A DNA stretch of 64,000 bases from DTPS01 sp049591295 (GCA_049591295.1 JBAWEQ010000259.1:84523-148522), one strand, 5' to 3'; shown: positions 34,304-44,080, counted from the first letter of the stretch. Program-made: numbers and translations. The notes: generated from the sequence alone by a model not told the origin.

Positions 34304-36114
34304 TAATGCGGTCTGTCCCGGTAGCGGTCCTGGGCCTTCAGAACCTTCTTGCGGATGCGGAGCGAATCGGGGGTCACTTCGAGGAGCTCGTCCTCGCCGA
34401 GGAACTCCAGGCACAGTTCCAGGCCGAGGATGCGGGGCGGAACCAGCTTGATGGCGTCGTCCGCCGTGGAGGCACGCATGTTGGTGAGGTGCTTCTCCTT
34501 GACGATGTTCACGTCGAGGTCGTTCTCGCGGGCGTGCTCCCCGACCACCATTCCTTCGTAGACGGAGGTGCCGGGCGAGATGAAGAACTCGCCCCGGGCC
34601 TGAAGGTGCTCGATGGCGTGCCCCGTCGCACGGCCTGGCCGGTCCGCCACCAGGGCGCCCGTCACCCGCCCGGGGATGGAACCTTGCCAGGCCTCGTAAC
34701 CGTCGAAGAGGTGGTTGATGATCCCCGTGCCGCGAGTGTCCGTGAGGAATCGGGTCCTGAAGCCGATGAGGCCCCGGCTCGGCACACGCCATTCCATCCG
34801 GATCCGCCCTGAGCCGTGGTTGGTGAGCTTGAGCATGCGGCCCCTGCGCGTTCCCAGAAGCTGCGTCACGGCCCCCATGAACTCCTCCGGGCAGTCCACC
34901 TGAACCAGTTCCATGGGCTCAAGGACGCCACCGCCCTCGCCGAGTCTGGTGATGATCCTAGGCCTGCTCGCGGCCATCTCGAACCCCTCCCGCCGCATGG
35001 TTTCGATGAGGATGGCGAGCTGCAGTTCCCCCCTGCCCATGACCTCCACCTGGTCGCCCGTCTCGGGGAAGATGATGCGCAGGCTCACGTTCCGTCTGGC
35101 CTCCCGCTCCAGCCGGTTTCGGATCTGCCGGGCCGTCACGAAGCGGCCCTCCTTCCCGGCGAAGGGCGAGGTGTTGGCCGAGAAGATCATGGAGAGCGTG
35201 GGCTCATCCACCCGGATGCGGGGAAGGGGCTTGGGGGCCACCGGATCGGCCAGCGTGTCACCGATTCCCACTTCGGCGAAACCGGCCACGGCGCAGAGGT
35301 CGCCCGCGCCCACCTCCTGCGCCTCCACCCTGTCGAGCCCTTGAAACGTGTAGAGCGCCGTCACCTTGCCCTTCACCTGCCCGGCCTCCTGCAGGAGCAG
35401 GCACTCCTGGGCGGAGCGCAGGTGGCCGTTGATGACCCGGCACAGGGCCATGCGGCCCACGTAGTCGCTGTAGTCCACGTTGGTGACCCAGGCCTGCAGC
35501 GGCTCCGCCTCGTCGAACTCGGGCGGGGGCACCGCGGAGAGGATGGTTTCGAACAGCGGGAGCAGGCTGGTGCCGGGCTCCTCCAGGCGACGCGTGGCCG
35601 TGCCGCGCCTGGCATTGGTGTACAAGACCGGGAAATCGATCTGCTCCTCCGTGGCCTCCAGATCGATGAAGAGGTCGAAGATGTCGTTGAGAACCTCCTG
35701 CGGCCGGGCGTCCTGCCGATCGATCTTGTTGATCACCACGACGCAGGGCAGCCCCCGCTCCAGGGACTTCTTCAGTACGAAGCGGCTCTGGGGCAGCGGC
35801 CCCTCCGCGGCGTCCACCAGGAGAAGCACGCCGTCCACCATGGTCAGGGCCCGCTCCACCTCGCCGCCAAAATCCGCGTGGCCGGGGGTATCCACGATGT
35901 TGATCTTGACCCCCTGAAAGGCCACGGAGGTGTTCTTGGCGAGGATGGTGATCCCCTTCTCCCTCTCGAGGTCGTTGGAGTCCATCACGCGCTCGGCCAC
36001 CTCCTGGTTGGCGCGGAAGATGCCGGACTGCCAGAGCATGGCATCCACCAGTGTGGTCTTCCCGTGGTCCACGTGGGCGATGATGGCTATGTTCCTCAGG
36101 TCTTCTCGGCGCAC
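34303..36114 (-). CDS. typA: TypA/BipA ribosome-associated GTPase
   Basis: 603 aa, family length. Translational GTPase involved in 50S assembly and stress/cold adaptation. G1 'IAHVDHGKTTLVDAML' (about 13-28), G2 'EREKGITILAKN', G3 'DTPGHADFGGEVER', G4 'VINKIDRQDARP'. Domains III/V and the BipA-specific C-terminal domain follow. The start is GTG 36114 after GAGGAG. Its TAG stop uses the TA beside the neighbouring palindromic element. Removing the element and one TA would still leave TAG, so the protein is unaffected. Confidence 0.97.
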   Translation of the reverse strand: MRREDLRNIAIIAHVDHGKTTLVDAMLWQSGIFRANQEVAERVMDSNDLEREKGITILAKNTSVAFQGVKINIVDTPGHADFGGEVERALTMVDGVLLLVDAAEGPLPQSRFVLKKSLERGLPCVVVINKIDRQDARPQEVLNDIFDLFIDLEATEEQIDFPVLYTNARRGTATRRLEEPGTSLLPLFETILSAVPPPEFDEAEPLQAWVTNVDYSDYVGRMALCRVINGHLRSAQECLLLQEAGQVKGKVTALYTFQGLDRVEAQEVGAGDLCAVAGFAEVGIGDTLADPVAPKPLPRIRVDEPTLSMIFSANTSPFAGKEGRFVTARQIRNRLEREARRNVSLRIIFPETGDQVEVMGRGELQLAILIETMRREGFEMAASRPRIITRLGEGGGVLEPMELVQVDCPEEFMGAVTQLLGTRRGRMLKLTNHGSGRIRMEWRVPSRGLIGFRTRFLTDTRGTGIINHLFDGYEAWQGSIPGRVTGALVADRPGRATGHAIEHLQARGEFFISPGTSVYEGMVVGEHARENDLDVNIVKEKHLTNMRASTADDAIKLVPPRILGLELCLEFLGEDELLEVTPDSLRIRKKVLKAQDRYRDRPH

Positions 36115-36362
36115 AGGCTCTTCTCCTCAATGCCCCAGCCCTTCGTCCCGCCACGGGCTCGGCGCTTCCGGCCGCACCCCGTCCCCTGCGGGCCCGATCG
36201 GTGAAGCATCTCTGGCGCGTCGGGGGATTCCGCCGGAGAGGCTGGCCTCGCGGCGGATCGGTTTGCAAGTATAGCCGAAAAGTCCTGCAAGATCAAGCCA
36301 GAGGGAGGAGCGCGGCTTGTCAGGGGAGGGGCGAGCGGGTAGAGTGGCCGTCGGAGGCGAGG

Positions 36363-36740
36363 ATGAAACGCATCGTCATCGTGGATGACCACCCGGCCTT
36401 CTGCTCCCACTGGAAGGAGTTCCTCGAGTCGCGCTACCCGGGACTCACGGCCGTCGAGACCTACACCGACCCCCTGAGCGCCCTGAGGGCCCTGCGCCCC
36501 GATATCCACCTCCTCATGTTGGATCTGGAGATGCCCCTGATGGACGGCCGCAAGCTCCTCGAACACGCGGCGGCCCTCGGGGTCGACCGCCGGCGCGTGG
36601 TCATCGCGAGCGGGCGCGACGCCGACGATCTCCACCGCCTCTTCCCGCATGGGCGCTGCCTGGCCGTGATCAACAAGCGGGAGCCGGCCCAGCAGGCCGC
36701 TTTCCTCATGATCCTCGATTCCATCATGCGCAAGCCGTAA
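36363..36740 (+). CDS. stand-alone response-regulator receiver protein
   Basis: 125 aa, a single CheY-like receiver. Acidic pocket D8/D9, phospho-acceptor D54 in 'LMLDLEMPLMDG', switch residue in 'VIASGRD', and Lys in 'INKREPAQ'. There is no output domain. ATG 36363 follows GGAGGCGAGG; the frame upstream to 36201 is not coding. No kinase gene is adjacent, so its partner is unknown. Confidence 0.85.
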   Translation: MKRIVIVDDHPAFCSHWKEFLESRYPGLTAVETYTDPLSALRALRPDIHLLMLDLEMPLMDGRKLLEHAAALGVDRRRVVIASGRDADDLHRLFPHGRCLAVINKREPAQQAAFLMILDSIMRKP

Positions 36741-36807
36741 GCGGGATCCTCGAGGGCCAAAAGGACCGTCTGGAGGGCTTCTCGCCCGCGACGTGCATTT
36801 TTCTGGC

Positions 36808-36822
36808 AATTATGGCATAATT
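36808..36822. promoter_or_regulatory. AT-rich 15 bp perfect palindrome, possible operator
   Basis: AATTATGGCATAATT, centred on one G, in an otherwise GC-rich 224 bp gap before the TauE/SafE gene. Its right arm contains CATAAT, a possible -10. A regulator-binding site overlapping a promoter is the simplest reading, unproven. Confidence 0.45.
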
Positions 36823-36964
36823 CTGTGTCTCATCCCCCTCCGCCACCGGCAGCAACGGGGCAGGGCAGGGGATTCCGAAACGACCGAATGGACGCCGCCG
36901 GAGGCTAGGCCCCGGCGCTGAGAGCGAAGGGGGGCTTCGGTCTTAGAGGAGGTGTAGTCGACTC

Positions 36965-37792
36965 ATGGTCTCCTTCTGGGTGCTGCTTCTGATTTCGCTC
37001 GTCGCCGGATTCATAGGAGCCATGTCCGGCATGGGAGGCGGGGTGGTGCTCATCCCCGCCCTGACCCTCGTGGGCATGGACATCAAACACGCCATCGCCA
37101 TCTCCATCGTCTCCGTCATCGCCACCTCCAGCGGGTCGGCGTCGGCTTACGTGCGCGACCACATCACCAACCTGAAGGTCGGAATGTTCCTGGAGATGTT
37201 CACCATCCTGGGCGCCCTCACGGGGGCGGCCATCACCATCCTCTCCTCCCGCCGGCCCCTCTTCCTGATGTTCGCCTTCGTGCTGCTGGGCACCTGGCTG
37301 GCCCTTTTCCTGCAGAGCAAGGAGGAGTGGAAGCCGCTGGCCAAGGTGGACCGCTTCTCGCGCTGGCTGGAGCTGCGCGGGAGCTACTATGACGAGGCCC
37401 AGAAGCAGCAGATCGTCTACGAGGGCGGCCGCGCCTATTTCGGCGGTCCGCTCATGTTCGGGGCCGGACTCATCGCGGGCCTTCTGGGCATCGGCGCGGG
37501 GGCCCTCAAGGTGCTGATCCACGATCTCGTCATGGGCCTTCCACCCAAGGTCTCCACCACCACCAGCAACCTCATCATCGGCGTGACGGCCCTGGCCGGA
37601 ACGAGCGTCTACCTGGCGGCCGGCTACATCGACCCAGGCCTCGCGGCGCCCGTGATCCTGGGAGTGGGGGCCGGGGCCTTCATCGGGACGAAGGTCCTCG
37701 TCCGGCTCACCAACATGGCGGTCCGCCGCTTCTTCCTGGTGGTGCTGCTCATTCTGGGCGTGGAAATGCTCATCCGCGGGATCCGGGGGTAG
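36965..37792 (+). CDS. TauE/SafE-family membrane transporter
   Basis: 275 aa, about eight TM helices in two related halves. Each half opens with the family's glycine motif: 'GAMSGMGGGVVLIPAL' (about 18-33) and 'GLLGIGAGALKVLIHD' (about 174-189). Family members export sulfite, sulfoacetate or other small organosulfur anions. A cytoplasmic loop of about 60 residues separates the halves. It is followed 2 bp later by a DUF1634 gene, a common pairing. Confidence 0.92.
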   Translation: MVSFWVLLLISLVAGFIGAMSGMGGGVVLIPALTLVGMDIKHAIAISIVSVIATSSGSASAYVRDHITNLKVGMFLEMFTILGALTGAAITILSSRRPLFLMFAFVLLGTWLALFLQSKEEWKPLAKVDRFSRWLELRGSYYDEAQKQQIVYEGGRAYFGGPLMFGAGLIAGLLGIGAGALKVLIHDLVMGLPPKVSTTTSNLIIGVTALAGTSVYLAAGYIDPGLAAPVILGVGAGAFIGTKVLVRLTNMAVRRFFLVVLLILGVEMLIRGIRG

Positions 37793-37794
37793 CC

Positions 37795-38211
37795 ATGAAC
37801 CTGAAAGCCTGTTTTCTGGAACAGAAAGAGGGTGCCCGGGACCAGCAGCTCCAGGCTCGCATGGAGATGATGGTGGGCTATGTCCTCCAGGCCGGCGTGG
37901 TGGTCTCCGCCCTGCTCCTCGCGGCGGGCCTGATATGGCGCTTCATGGCCACGGGGCGCCTGGGCTTCGACTTCACGCTCAGCGGCATGAACTTGTACGA
38001 GTTCCTAGTCCACGACGTGCACACGGCCTTCTCCGGGGCGGCCCGGCCGCGGCTCCTGATCAGCCTGGGGATCCTCGTGCTCCTGATCACCCCCTACGTG
38101 CGCGTGCTCTCCTCCATGGTCTACTTCGCCGTGGTGGAACGGAACTGCAAATACACCTTCTTCACGGGCTTCGTGTTTGCCGTCCTCACCTACAGCCTCT
38201 TCCTGCGGTAG
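37795..38211 (+). CDS. DUF1634 membrane protein
   Basis: 138 aa, three TM helices (about 26-46, 80-100, 115-136) with 'MMVGYVLQAGVVVSALLLAAGL' at the start and 'LLITPYVRVL' in the middle, the pattern of DUF1634. The gene follows the TauE/SafE gene by 2 bp and probably encodes an accessory subunit of that transporter. Function not established for the family. Confidence 0.85.
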   Translation: MNLKACFLEQKEGARDQQLQARMEMMVGYVLQAGVVVSALLLAAGLIWRFMATGRLGFDFTLSGMNLYEFLVHDVHTAFSGAARPRLLISLGILVLLITPYVRVLSSMVYFAVVERNCKYTFFTGFVFAVLTYSLFLR

Positions 38212-38379
38212 GCCCTCTCCGCCGGCACAGATTAGCGACCCGCGACATCCGGTGGTAAACTTCCCGCGTTCTAGTGCGTATGACTGCTGCGGGGGGGCGC
38301 CCGGCAAGGCAGGTGGCCAGGACGCCAAGAGCCCCAACCCACATTGAACCGCACGGCGCCTCTAGATCAGGAGGGCGGT

Positions 38380-39957
38380 ATGAAGCTGAAGACCTTCGGA
38401 TTGGCGATAGCAGCATGTGCATTGGGCCTGGCCCTGGGGTCCATCCCCTCCCGGGCCGCGGAGCCTCCGGATGGAGCCGTCAACCTCTCCCTTCAGGACG
38501 CGCTGAAGACCGCCCTTGAGAAGAACTACGACGTTCAGGTGCAGAAGATCACGAGGGAGCAGGCCGACCTCAGCGTCAAGGGCTCGTATGGGCTCTTCGA
38601 CCCCCAGCTCTCCATCGACCTCAACAGCAACGTGAGCCGGCAACCGACCGTCAGCGTTCTTCAGGCCGGGGTCGCGGCGTCGCTCTACATGGACCGCCAG
38701 GACAACTACAACCTGGGCCTGCAGCAGATGACTCCCTGGGGGCAGAGCTTCTCCTTGCAGTGGGACAACACGGCGCAGAGGACCAACTCCTCCTTCTACA
38801 CCCTGAATCCCTCCTACTTCAGCACCGGCGCCCTTTCCACGACCGTTCCCCTGCTGAAGGGCTTCGGGAAGACCGTCGCCAGCCTCTCCATTCTGCAAGC
38901 CAAGCTGAACCGGGACTCGGCCAACATTCAATTCACCCAGACCATTCGCGACACCCTGCTCCAGGTCGAAACCGACTACTGGAACCTGGTTTACGCCATC
39001 AAGAGCCTAAAGGTGGCGGAGCACGCCATGGATCTGGCCAAGCAGTTCCAGGAGGAGACCCGGAAGAAGATCCAGGTGGGCGTGCTGGCTCCCATCGAGC
39101 AGGTCTCCGCCGACGCCCAGGTGGCCAGCCGCGAGCAGGACATCATCGTGGCGCAGCAGTCCGTGGGCGACAGCGAGGACATTCTCAAGCTGAGCCTCGG
39201 TTACTCCCAGGACAGCCCGGAGTGGTCGCGGACCTTCCGCCCCAGCGACGAGCCCGCGGTCTCCTCCACGGACCGGTCGGAAAAGGAGCTCGTCCAGGAG
39301 GCCCTGGCCAACCGGCCCGAGATCCGCCAGAGCGAAACCCAGGTGGCCAAGGACAAGCTGAACACGCACTGGGCCAAGAACCAGACCCTGCCCCAATTGA
39401 ACCTGACCGCCGGACTGACCTACAGCGGCGCCGCGGGCTACACGGCCGATCCCAAGTCGGGCCTGGTCATCGTGGACACGAGGTTCAACGACGCCTGGCA
39501 CCAGATCACGGGGCTCGATTACAAGTCCTACTACGTGGGGATCTCCCTCAAGTACCCCATCGGCAACCGGTCGGCGCGGTACCAGTTCCAGACCTACCGG
39601 CTGACGCAGAACGCCGACCAGATCGCCCTGGAGAAGAAGAAGCTGACCGTCGCCAACGAGGTGCGCTCGGCCCTCCGGAACGTGCAGGCGTCCCAGAAGC
39701 GCGTGGCCGCGGCCCAGCTCGCGGTCAAGCTCCAGCAGGAACAGCTCGACGCCGAGAAGAAGAAGTTCGAGAACGGCCTCTCCACCTCCTTCGAGGTGCT
39801 CTCCTACCAGGACCAGCTCGTCAGTGCCCAGTCGAGCCTGCTCAAAGCCCAGATCGACAGCCAGGAGGCCGGGGCCTCGCTGGACCGCGCCGTGGGAACC
39901 TATCTCAAGACGCACGGCATCGAGCTGACCGACGCCAGCGGAAAGCCGATTTCGTAA
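38380..39957 (+). CDS. TolC-family outer-membrane efflux protein
   Basis: 525 aa. A signal peptide (about 1-25, ending in 'SRAAE') is followed by two OEP repeats of long helices and beta strands ('SLQDALKTALEKNYDVQVQ' opens the first). It would form the trimeric outer-membrane/periplasmic tunnel of a tripartite pump. AGGAGGG before ATG 38380 decides the start. It leads an operon with a Yip1-family protein and MacA/MacB-like components. Confidence 0.92.
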   Translation: MKLKTFGLAIAACALGLALGSIPSRAAEPPDGAVNLSLQDALKTALEKNYDVQVQKITREQADLSVKGSYGLFDPQLSIDLNSNVSRQPTVSVLQAGVAASLYMDRQDNYNLGLQQMTPWGQSFSLQWDNTAQRTNSSFYTLNPSYFSTGALSTTVPLLKGFGKTVASLSILQAKLNRDSANIQFTQTIRDTLLQVETDYWNLVYAIKSLKVAEHAMDLAKQFQEETRKKIQVGVLAPIEQVSADAQVASREQDIIVAQQSVGDSEDILKLSLGYSQDSPEWSRTFRPSDEPAVSSTDRSEKELVQEALANRPEIRQSETQVAKDKLNTHWAKNQTLPQLNLTAGLTYSGAAGYTADPKSGLVIVDTRFNDAWHQITGLDYKSYYVGISLKYPIGNRSARYQFQTYRLTQNADQIALEKKKLTVANEVRSALRNVQASQKRVAAAQLAVKLQQEQLDAEKKKFENGLSTSFEVLSYQDQLVSAQSSLLKAQIDSQEAGASLDRAVGTYLKTHGIELTDASGKPIS

Positions 39958-39982
39958 TCCATAGCGCGAAGGGGAGGCCACG

Positions 39983-40765
39983 ATGACAGACGAACGCTCC
40001 GGCACACCCACCGAACCTGATGTATCCGGCGCCGCCTCCGGTGAACCCGTTCCGGAGGCGAAACCCGTTGGCGGACTCGAGGGAATGGCCGGCATGCTCA
40101 CCGCGCCGGCGGCCACCTTCCGGCGCATCGCCGAGAAGCCGGGCAAGGGCTTTCTCGTCCCCCTGATCCTGTTCGTTCTGGTGAGCGCCGCCGCCAGCCT
40201 CGTGTTCATCCAACGCGCGGACCTCGAACAGGTCATGCGGGACCAGATTCGCCAAAGCCCGCGTTCAAGCCAGATGACCGAGGCCCAGATGGACCAGGGT
40301 GTGCGCATGGGAACAAAGATCGCGAAGCTGGGCCCGTACATCGGCTTCGCCGTCATCCTCATCAAGTTCCTGATCGTGGCGGCGGTGTTGTGGCTGGTGG
40401 TCCTCGCCTTTGGAGACGTCATCTCCTTCGGCAACAGCTTCCGCGTGGTCTGCTGGGCGCAGGTTCCCACGATCCTCTTCACGCTGCTCTGGCTCGTGAC
40501 GATGTTCGTCCGCGACCCAACCTACCTGGACCCACAGAACCCCGTGGCCTCCAACCTCGGCGCCCTCTTGGGGCAGGACCGGCTCGGGAAGCCGCTCTAC
40601 GCTCTGCTCTCCGATCTGGACATCTTCACGATCTGGATGCTCTGGCTTTACACCCGCGGCCTTCAGGCCTTTACCAAGGCCAGGGTGGGCAAGATGGCGT
40701 CCATCGTCTTCGGGCTCTTCTGTCTGCCCGTGGCCTGGCACCTCGTCAAGGCGATCCTCTTCTAA
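39983..40765 (+). CDS. Yip1-family membrane protein
   Basis: 260 aa. A hydrophilic Pro/Glu-rich N-terminus (about 1-35) is followed by 'GMLTAPAATFRRIAEKP', the usual start of bacterial Yip1 domains, and about five TM helices. The family has no settled role in bacteria. It sits between tolC (25 bp upstream) and the adaptor gene (18 bp downstream), so it is part of the pump operon; whether it aids the pump is unknown. Confidence 0.82.
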   Translation: MTDERSGTPTEPDVSGAASGEPVPEAKPVGGLEGMAGMLTAPAATFRRIAEKPGKGFLVPLILFVLVSAAASLVFIQRADLEQVMRDQIRQSPRSSQMTEAQMDQGVRMGTKIAKLGPYIGFAVILIKFLIVAAVLWLVVLAFGDVISFGNSFRVVCWAQVPTILFTLLWLVTMFVRDPTYLDPQNPVASNLGALLGQDRLGKPLYALLSDLDIFTIWMLWLYTRGLQAFTKARVGKMASIVFGLFCLPVAWHLVKAILF

Positions 40766-40783
40766 CCGCAGGAAGGAATCGGC

Positions 40784-42010
40784 ATGAGAAAACGCGTGCT
40801 CATCATCGGCGGCATCGTAGTGGTCGCCCTGGTCATCGTGATCCTGACCGTCGTCAACGCGGGGCCCAAGGGGGAGGAGGTCGAGGTCCAGAAGGTCACC
40901 AAGGGCGAGATAGCGCCCACGGTGACGACCGACGGCCTCATCACCGCCAAGGACACGGTGAATATCTCCAGCCAGGTCATGGGGGAAATCACCGCCATCC
41001 CCTTCAAGGAAGGCGACCACGTGAAGAAGGGCGACGTCCTGGTTCAGATCGATCCATCGACCTACCAGAGGGACGTGGCATCGGCCAAGGCGGGCCTGGA
41101 TGTGGCGCGCGTGGCGGACCAACAGGCCGAGGTGACCCTGCGGCAGCGCGAGCGCGACTGGAATCGGGCCAAGGATATGTTCGCCCAGAAGATCTATTCC
41201 ACGCAGCAGCGCGACGACGCCCTGCTGGCCTACGATCAGGCCAAGCTCGGAGCCGACCAGGCCCGGGCCCAGGTCGCCGAGGCCGTGGCCTACTACCAGA
41301 AGGCGCAGGACAACCTCTCGAAGTGCACCATGCTCTCCCCCATCGACGGCGTGGTCACGGCGGTGAACGCCAAGGTGGGCGAGACCGCCATGATGGGCAC
41401 GATGAACATCCAGGGAACGGTCATCCTCACGGTTTCCGACCTCTCCCAGATCATCACCGAGGTCATGGTGGACGAGGCCGATTTCCCCCGCCTCAAGATG
41501 GGCCAGAGTGCCGTCATCACCGTGGACGCGCTGGGGGGCAAGCAGTACGACGGCAAGGTGATCGAGATCGGAGCCTCGGCCCAGGCCGGCTCGGCGGGCG
41601 TGCAGACCAACATCCGGCAGTTCAAGGTCAAGGTCCTGATCACCAACCCCGATCAGAACCTGCGCCCCGGCATCACGGCCCGCGTGAAGCTCATCGCTGA
41701 CAAACGCGTGGGGGTCCTGACCGTTCCCATCGGCGCCATCCGAACGGAAGAGAAGGAAGGCAACCAGATCTTCTACGTCTTCACGGCCGACAAGGGGAAG
41801 GTCAAGCGGAAAGACGTGACCGTCGGGCTTTCGGACGACCAGAACACCGAGATCACCTCTGGGCTGAAGGAGGGCGACCAGGTGATCACGGGCCCCTACC
41901 GGGTCCTGCGCAGCCTCCACGAGGGCGATGCGGTCAGGGTGAAGCCGCCTTCGACCGAGAAGAAGGGAGCTGGCGAGAGCGGGCAGGGCAACAAGAGCGG
42001 AGGCCAGTGA
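40784..42010 (+). CDS. periplasmic adaptor (membrane-fusion) protein, MacA-like
   Basis: 408 aa. An N-terminal membrane anchor (about 5-25) is followed by a lipoyl/barrel-sandwich half ('VMGEITAIPFKEGDHVKKGDVLVQID', two joined motifs), an alpha-helical hairpin (about 105-185), the second lipoyl half ('LSPIDGVVTAVNAKVGE'), and beta-barrel and membrane-proximal domains. It links the ABC permease to the TolC protein. The stop overlaps the ATPase gene start (GTGA). Confidence 0.93.
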   Translation: MRKRVLIIGGIVVVALVIVILTVVNAGPKGEEVEVQKVTKGEIAPTVTTDGLITAKDTVNISSQVMGEITAIPFKEGDHVKKGDVLVQIDPSTYQRDVASAKAGLDVARVADQQAEVTLRQRERDWNRAKDMFAQKIYSTQQRDDALLAYDQAKLGADQARAQVAEAVAYYQKAQDNLSKCTMLSPIDGVVTAVNAKVGETAMMGTMNIQGTVILTVSDLSQIITEVMVDEADFPRLKMGQSAVITVDALGGKQYDGKVIEIGASAQAGSAGVQTNIRQFKVKVLITNPDQNLRPGITARVKLIADKRVGVLTVPIGAIRTEEKEGNQIFYVFTADKGKVKRKDVTVGLSDDQNTEITSGLKEGDQVITGPYRVLRSLHEGDAVRVKPPSTEKKGAGESGQGNKSGGQ

Positions 42011-42735
42011 CGATGACCGCATCCGGCGACACGCTGATCGAGGCCCGGGATCTCGTCAAGGACTACCCCATGGGTGAGTCGGTCTACCACGCCCTTCGCG
42101 GGGTGAGCCTGACCGTCCGCCGCGGCGAGTTCATCGCCATCATGGGCCCCTCCGGCTCGGGCAAGTCGACGCTGCTGCACCTCATCGGTTGCCTGGACAC
42201 CCCCACCTCCGGCGAGTACGTGCTGGCCGGAAGCCCCGTCCACACCATGGCCCCAGACCAGTTGGCCGAACTGCGCAACAAGGAGATCGGCTTCGTGTTC
42301 CAGACCTTTTTCCTCCTGCCCAGGGCCAACGCGGCCGAGAACGTGGAGCTTCCGCTCATCTACGCCAAGATTCCTCCGGCCCAGCGCCACCACATGGCCA
42401 TGGAGGCCTTGGAGTTCCTCGGGCTCCAGACCCACGCCGCGCACCGCCCCAACCAGCTCTCGGGCGGACAGCGTCAGCAGATCGCCATCGCCAGGGCCCT
42501 GGTGAACAAGCCCTCGCTCATCCTGGCCGACGAGCCGACGGGGAACCTGGACAGCAAGACCAGCGAGAACATCATGGGGCTCCTGGTGCGGCTCAACCAG
42601 ATGGGCAACACCCTGATCCTGGTCACCCACGAGCCCGACATCGCCGCCTACGCCCCGAGGCAGGTGCGCATCCGGGACGGCCTCATCGTCAGCGACGAAC
42701 TCGTGGGCGCGTCAGGGAAGGGAGGCGGCTCATGA
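42007..42735 (+). CDS. ABC ATPase of MacB/LolD type
   Basis: 242 aa. Walker A 'GPSGSGKST' (about 49-57), Q-loop 'FVFQTFFLLP', signature 'LSGGQRQQIAIARAL' (about 151-165), Walker B 'LILADEPTGNLD' and switch His in 'LVTHEPD'. It powers the mechanotransmission pump with the next gene; in E. coli MacB ATPase and permease are one chain, here two. The start is GTG 42007 or ATG 42013. Confidence 0.94.
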   Translation: MTMTASGDTLIEARDLVKDYPMGESVYHALRGVSLTVRRGEFIAIMGPSGSGKSTLLHLIGCLDTPTSGEYVLAGSPVHTMAPDQLAELRNKEIGFVFQTFFLLPRANAAENVELPLIYAKIPPAQRHHMAMEALEFLGLQTHAAHRPNQLSGGQRQQIAIARALVNKPSLILADEPTGNLDSKTSENIMGLLVRLNQMGNTLILVTHEPDIAAYAPRQVRIRDGLIVSDELVGASGKGGGS

Positions 42736-44009
42736 GCGCCGCCACCCGAAAGGAGCAGCTCTACGGCTTCTGGGGCTCGGTGGCGGAGCTCTTCCGAATC
42801 GCGCTGCGCGCCATCATGGGCAGCAAGATGCGCTCCTTCCTCACCACCCTGGGTATCATCATCGGCGTTCTCGCGGTAGTGGCCGTCGTCTCCATTCTCC
42901 AGGGCGTCTTCCAGTCCTTCCTGGGACAGTTCGAGGCCCTGGGAGCCAACACCCTCTTCATCCGCCCCAACTATGAGATGTTCAGCGACCGGAGGGAAGG
43001 TATCCGCCGGCTCAAACTCACCTATGCCGACGCCCAGGCGGTGGCCCAGCAGGTGCCGGATGTCCGCGCGATAGCGCCCATGCTCTTCCGCTCCGATCCC
43101 ATCGCCTACCGCAGCCGCCACGACACCACCACCATCGTGGGCACCACAGAAGCCTACGGTCCCATCAGCGACGTGAACATGGAGACGGGGCGCTTCCTCG
43201 GCCCCATGGACGTGGATTCCCGCAGGAAGGTCTGCGTCCTCGGCCACGACATCCTCGACAAGCTCGCGCTGCCCGACCAGTGCGTGGGCACCGAAATCCA
43301 GATCGGGAGGGATACGTACACCGTGATCGGCGTGGTGGAGAAGCTGGGCGGTGCCTTCGGCGAGAGCGACGACGACCGCATCTACGTCCCGCTCACGACG
43401 GCTATCCAGCAGTACGGAAACGACGCCGCCAACCAGCTCATCCTCCTCGTTCAGGTCCGGGACGCCGCGCACATGGATTCGGCGGTCGAACGCATCTCCA
43501 ACGTGCTCCGCCGCCAGCACGGCCTGAAGTTCGGACAGACGGACGACTTCCGCACCTTCACGCAGGAGGAGGTGCTCAAGCAGATCAAGACCTTCACCAA
43601 CGTCTCCACCCTCATCGTGGCGGCCATCGTGGGGATCACGCTCGTGGTGGGCGGCATCGGCATCATGAACATCATGCTCGTCTCCGTCACGGAGCGGACG
43701 CGAGAGATCGGCATCCGCATGGCTGTGGGCGCCAAGCGCATTCACGTGCTCTACCAATTCCTCATCGAATCGGTCACCCTCTCCACTCTCGGAGGGGTCA
43801 TCGGCCTCGGCGCCGGGTGGGGCGTCTCCCTGCTCACCGTCTGGATCCTCAGGAAGACCGTCTCACCGACCTTTCCGTCCGCCTACGTGCCCTTGTGGGT
43901 GGTCCTGCTGAGCCTGGGATTCGCCGCTCTCACCGGGGCCGTATTCGGCGTCTACCCGGCCGTCAAGGCCTCTCGACTGGATCCCATCGAGGCCCTGCGC
44001 TACGAATAG
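42732..44009 (+). CDS. MacB-like ABC permease (MacB_PCD plus FtsX domains)
   Basis: 425 aa. TM1 (about 35-60) is followed by a large periplasmic MacB_PCD domain (about 60-280), then TM2-4 with the FtsX core 'GGIGIMNIMLVSVTERTREIGIRMAVGA' (two adjoining motifs, about 311-338) and the C-terminal 'YPAVKASRLDPIEALRYE', a very typical end. Type VII ABC exporter; substrates of the class include macrolides, toxins and lipoproteins. ATGA overlap with the ATPase. Confidence 0.94.
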   Translation: MSAATRKEQLYGFWGSVAELFRIALRAIMGSKMRSFLTTLGIIIGVLAVVAVVSILQGVFQSFLGQFEALGANTLFIRPNYEMFSDRREGIRRLKLTYADAQAVAQQVPDVRAIAPMLFRSDPIAYRSRHDTTTIVGTTEAYGPISDVNMETGRFLGPMDVDSRRKVCVLGHDILDKLALPDQCVGTEIQIGRDTYTVIGVVEKLGGAFGESDDDRIYVPLTTAIQQYGNDAANQLILLVQVRDAAHMDSAVERISNVLRRQHGLKFGQTDDFRTFTQEEVLKQIKTFTNVSTLIVAAIVGITLVVGGIGIMNIMLVSVTERTREIGIRMAVGAKRIHVLYQFLIESVTLSTLGGVIGLGAGWGVSLLTVWILRKTVSPTFPSAYVPLWVVLLSLGFAALTGAVFGVYPAVKASRLDPIEALRYE

Positions 44010-44033
44010 GGGGATGATCGCGGCGCGACGGAC

Positions 44034-44053
44034 GCCCGCCTTGCCAGGCGGGC
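44034..44053 (+). terminator. hairpin after the pump operon
   Basis: 7 bp stem GCCCGCC/GGCGGGC, loop TTGCCA. No T-run; the stronger hairpin at 44081 is the likelier terminator. Confidence 0.4.
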
Positions 44054-44080
44054 CCTAGGGGGATGAATACGCCGTCATCA

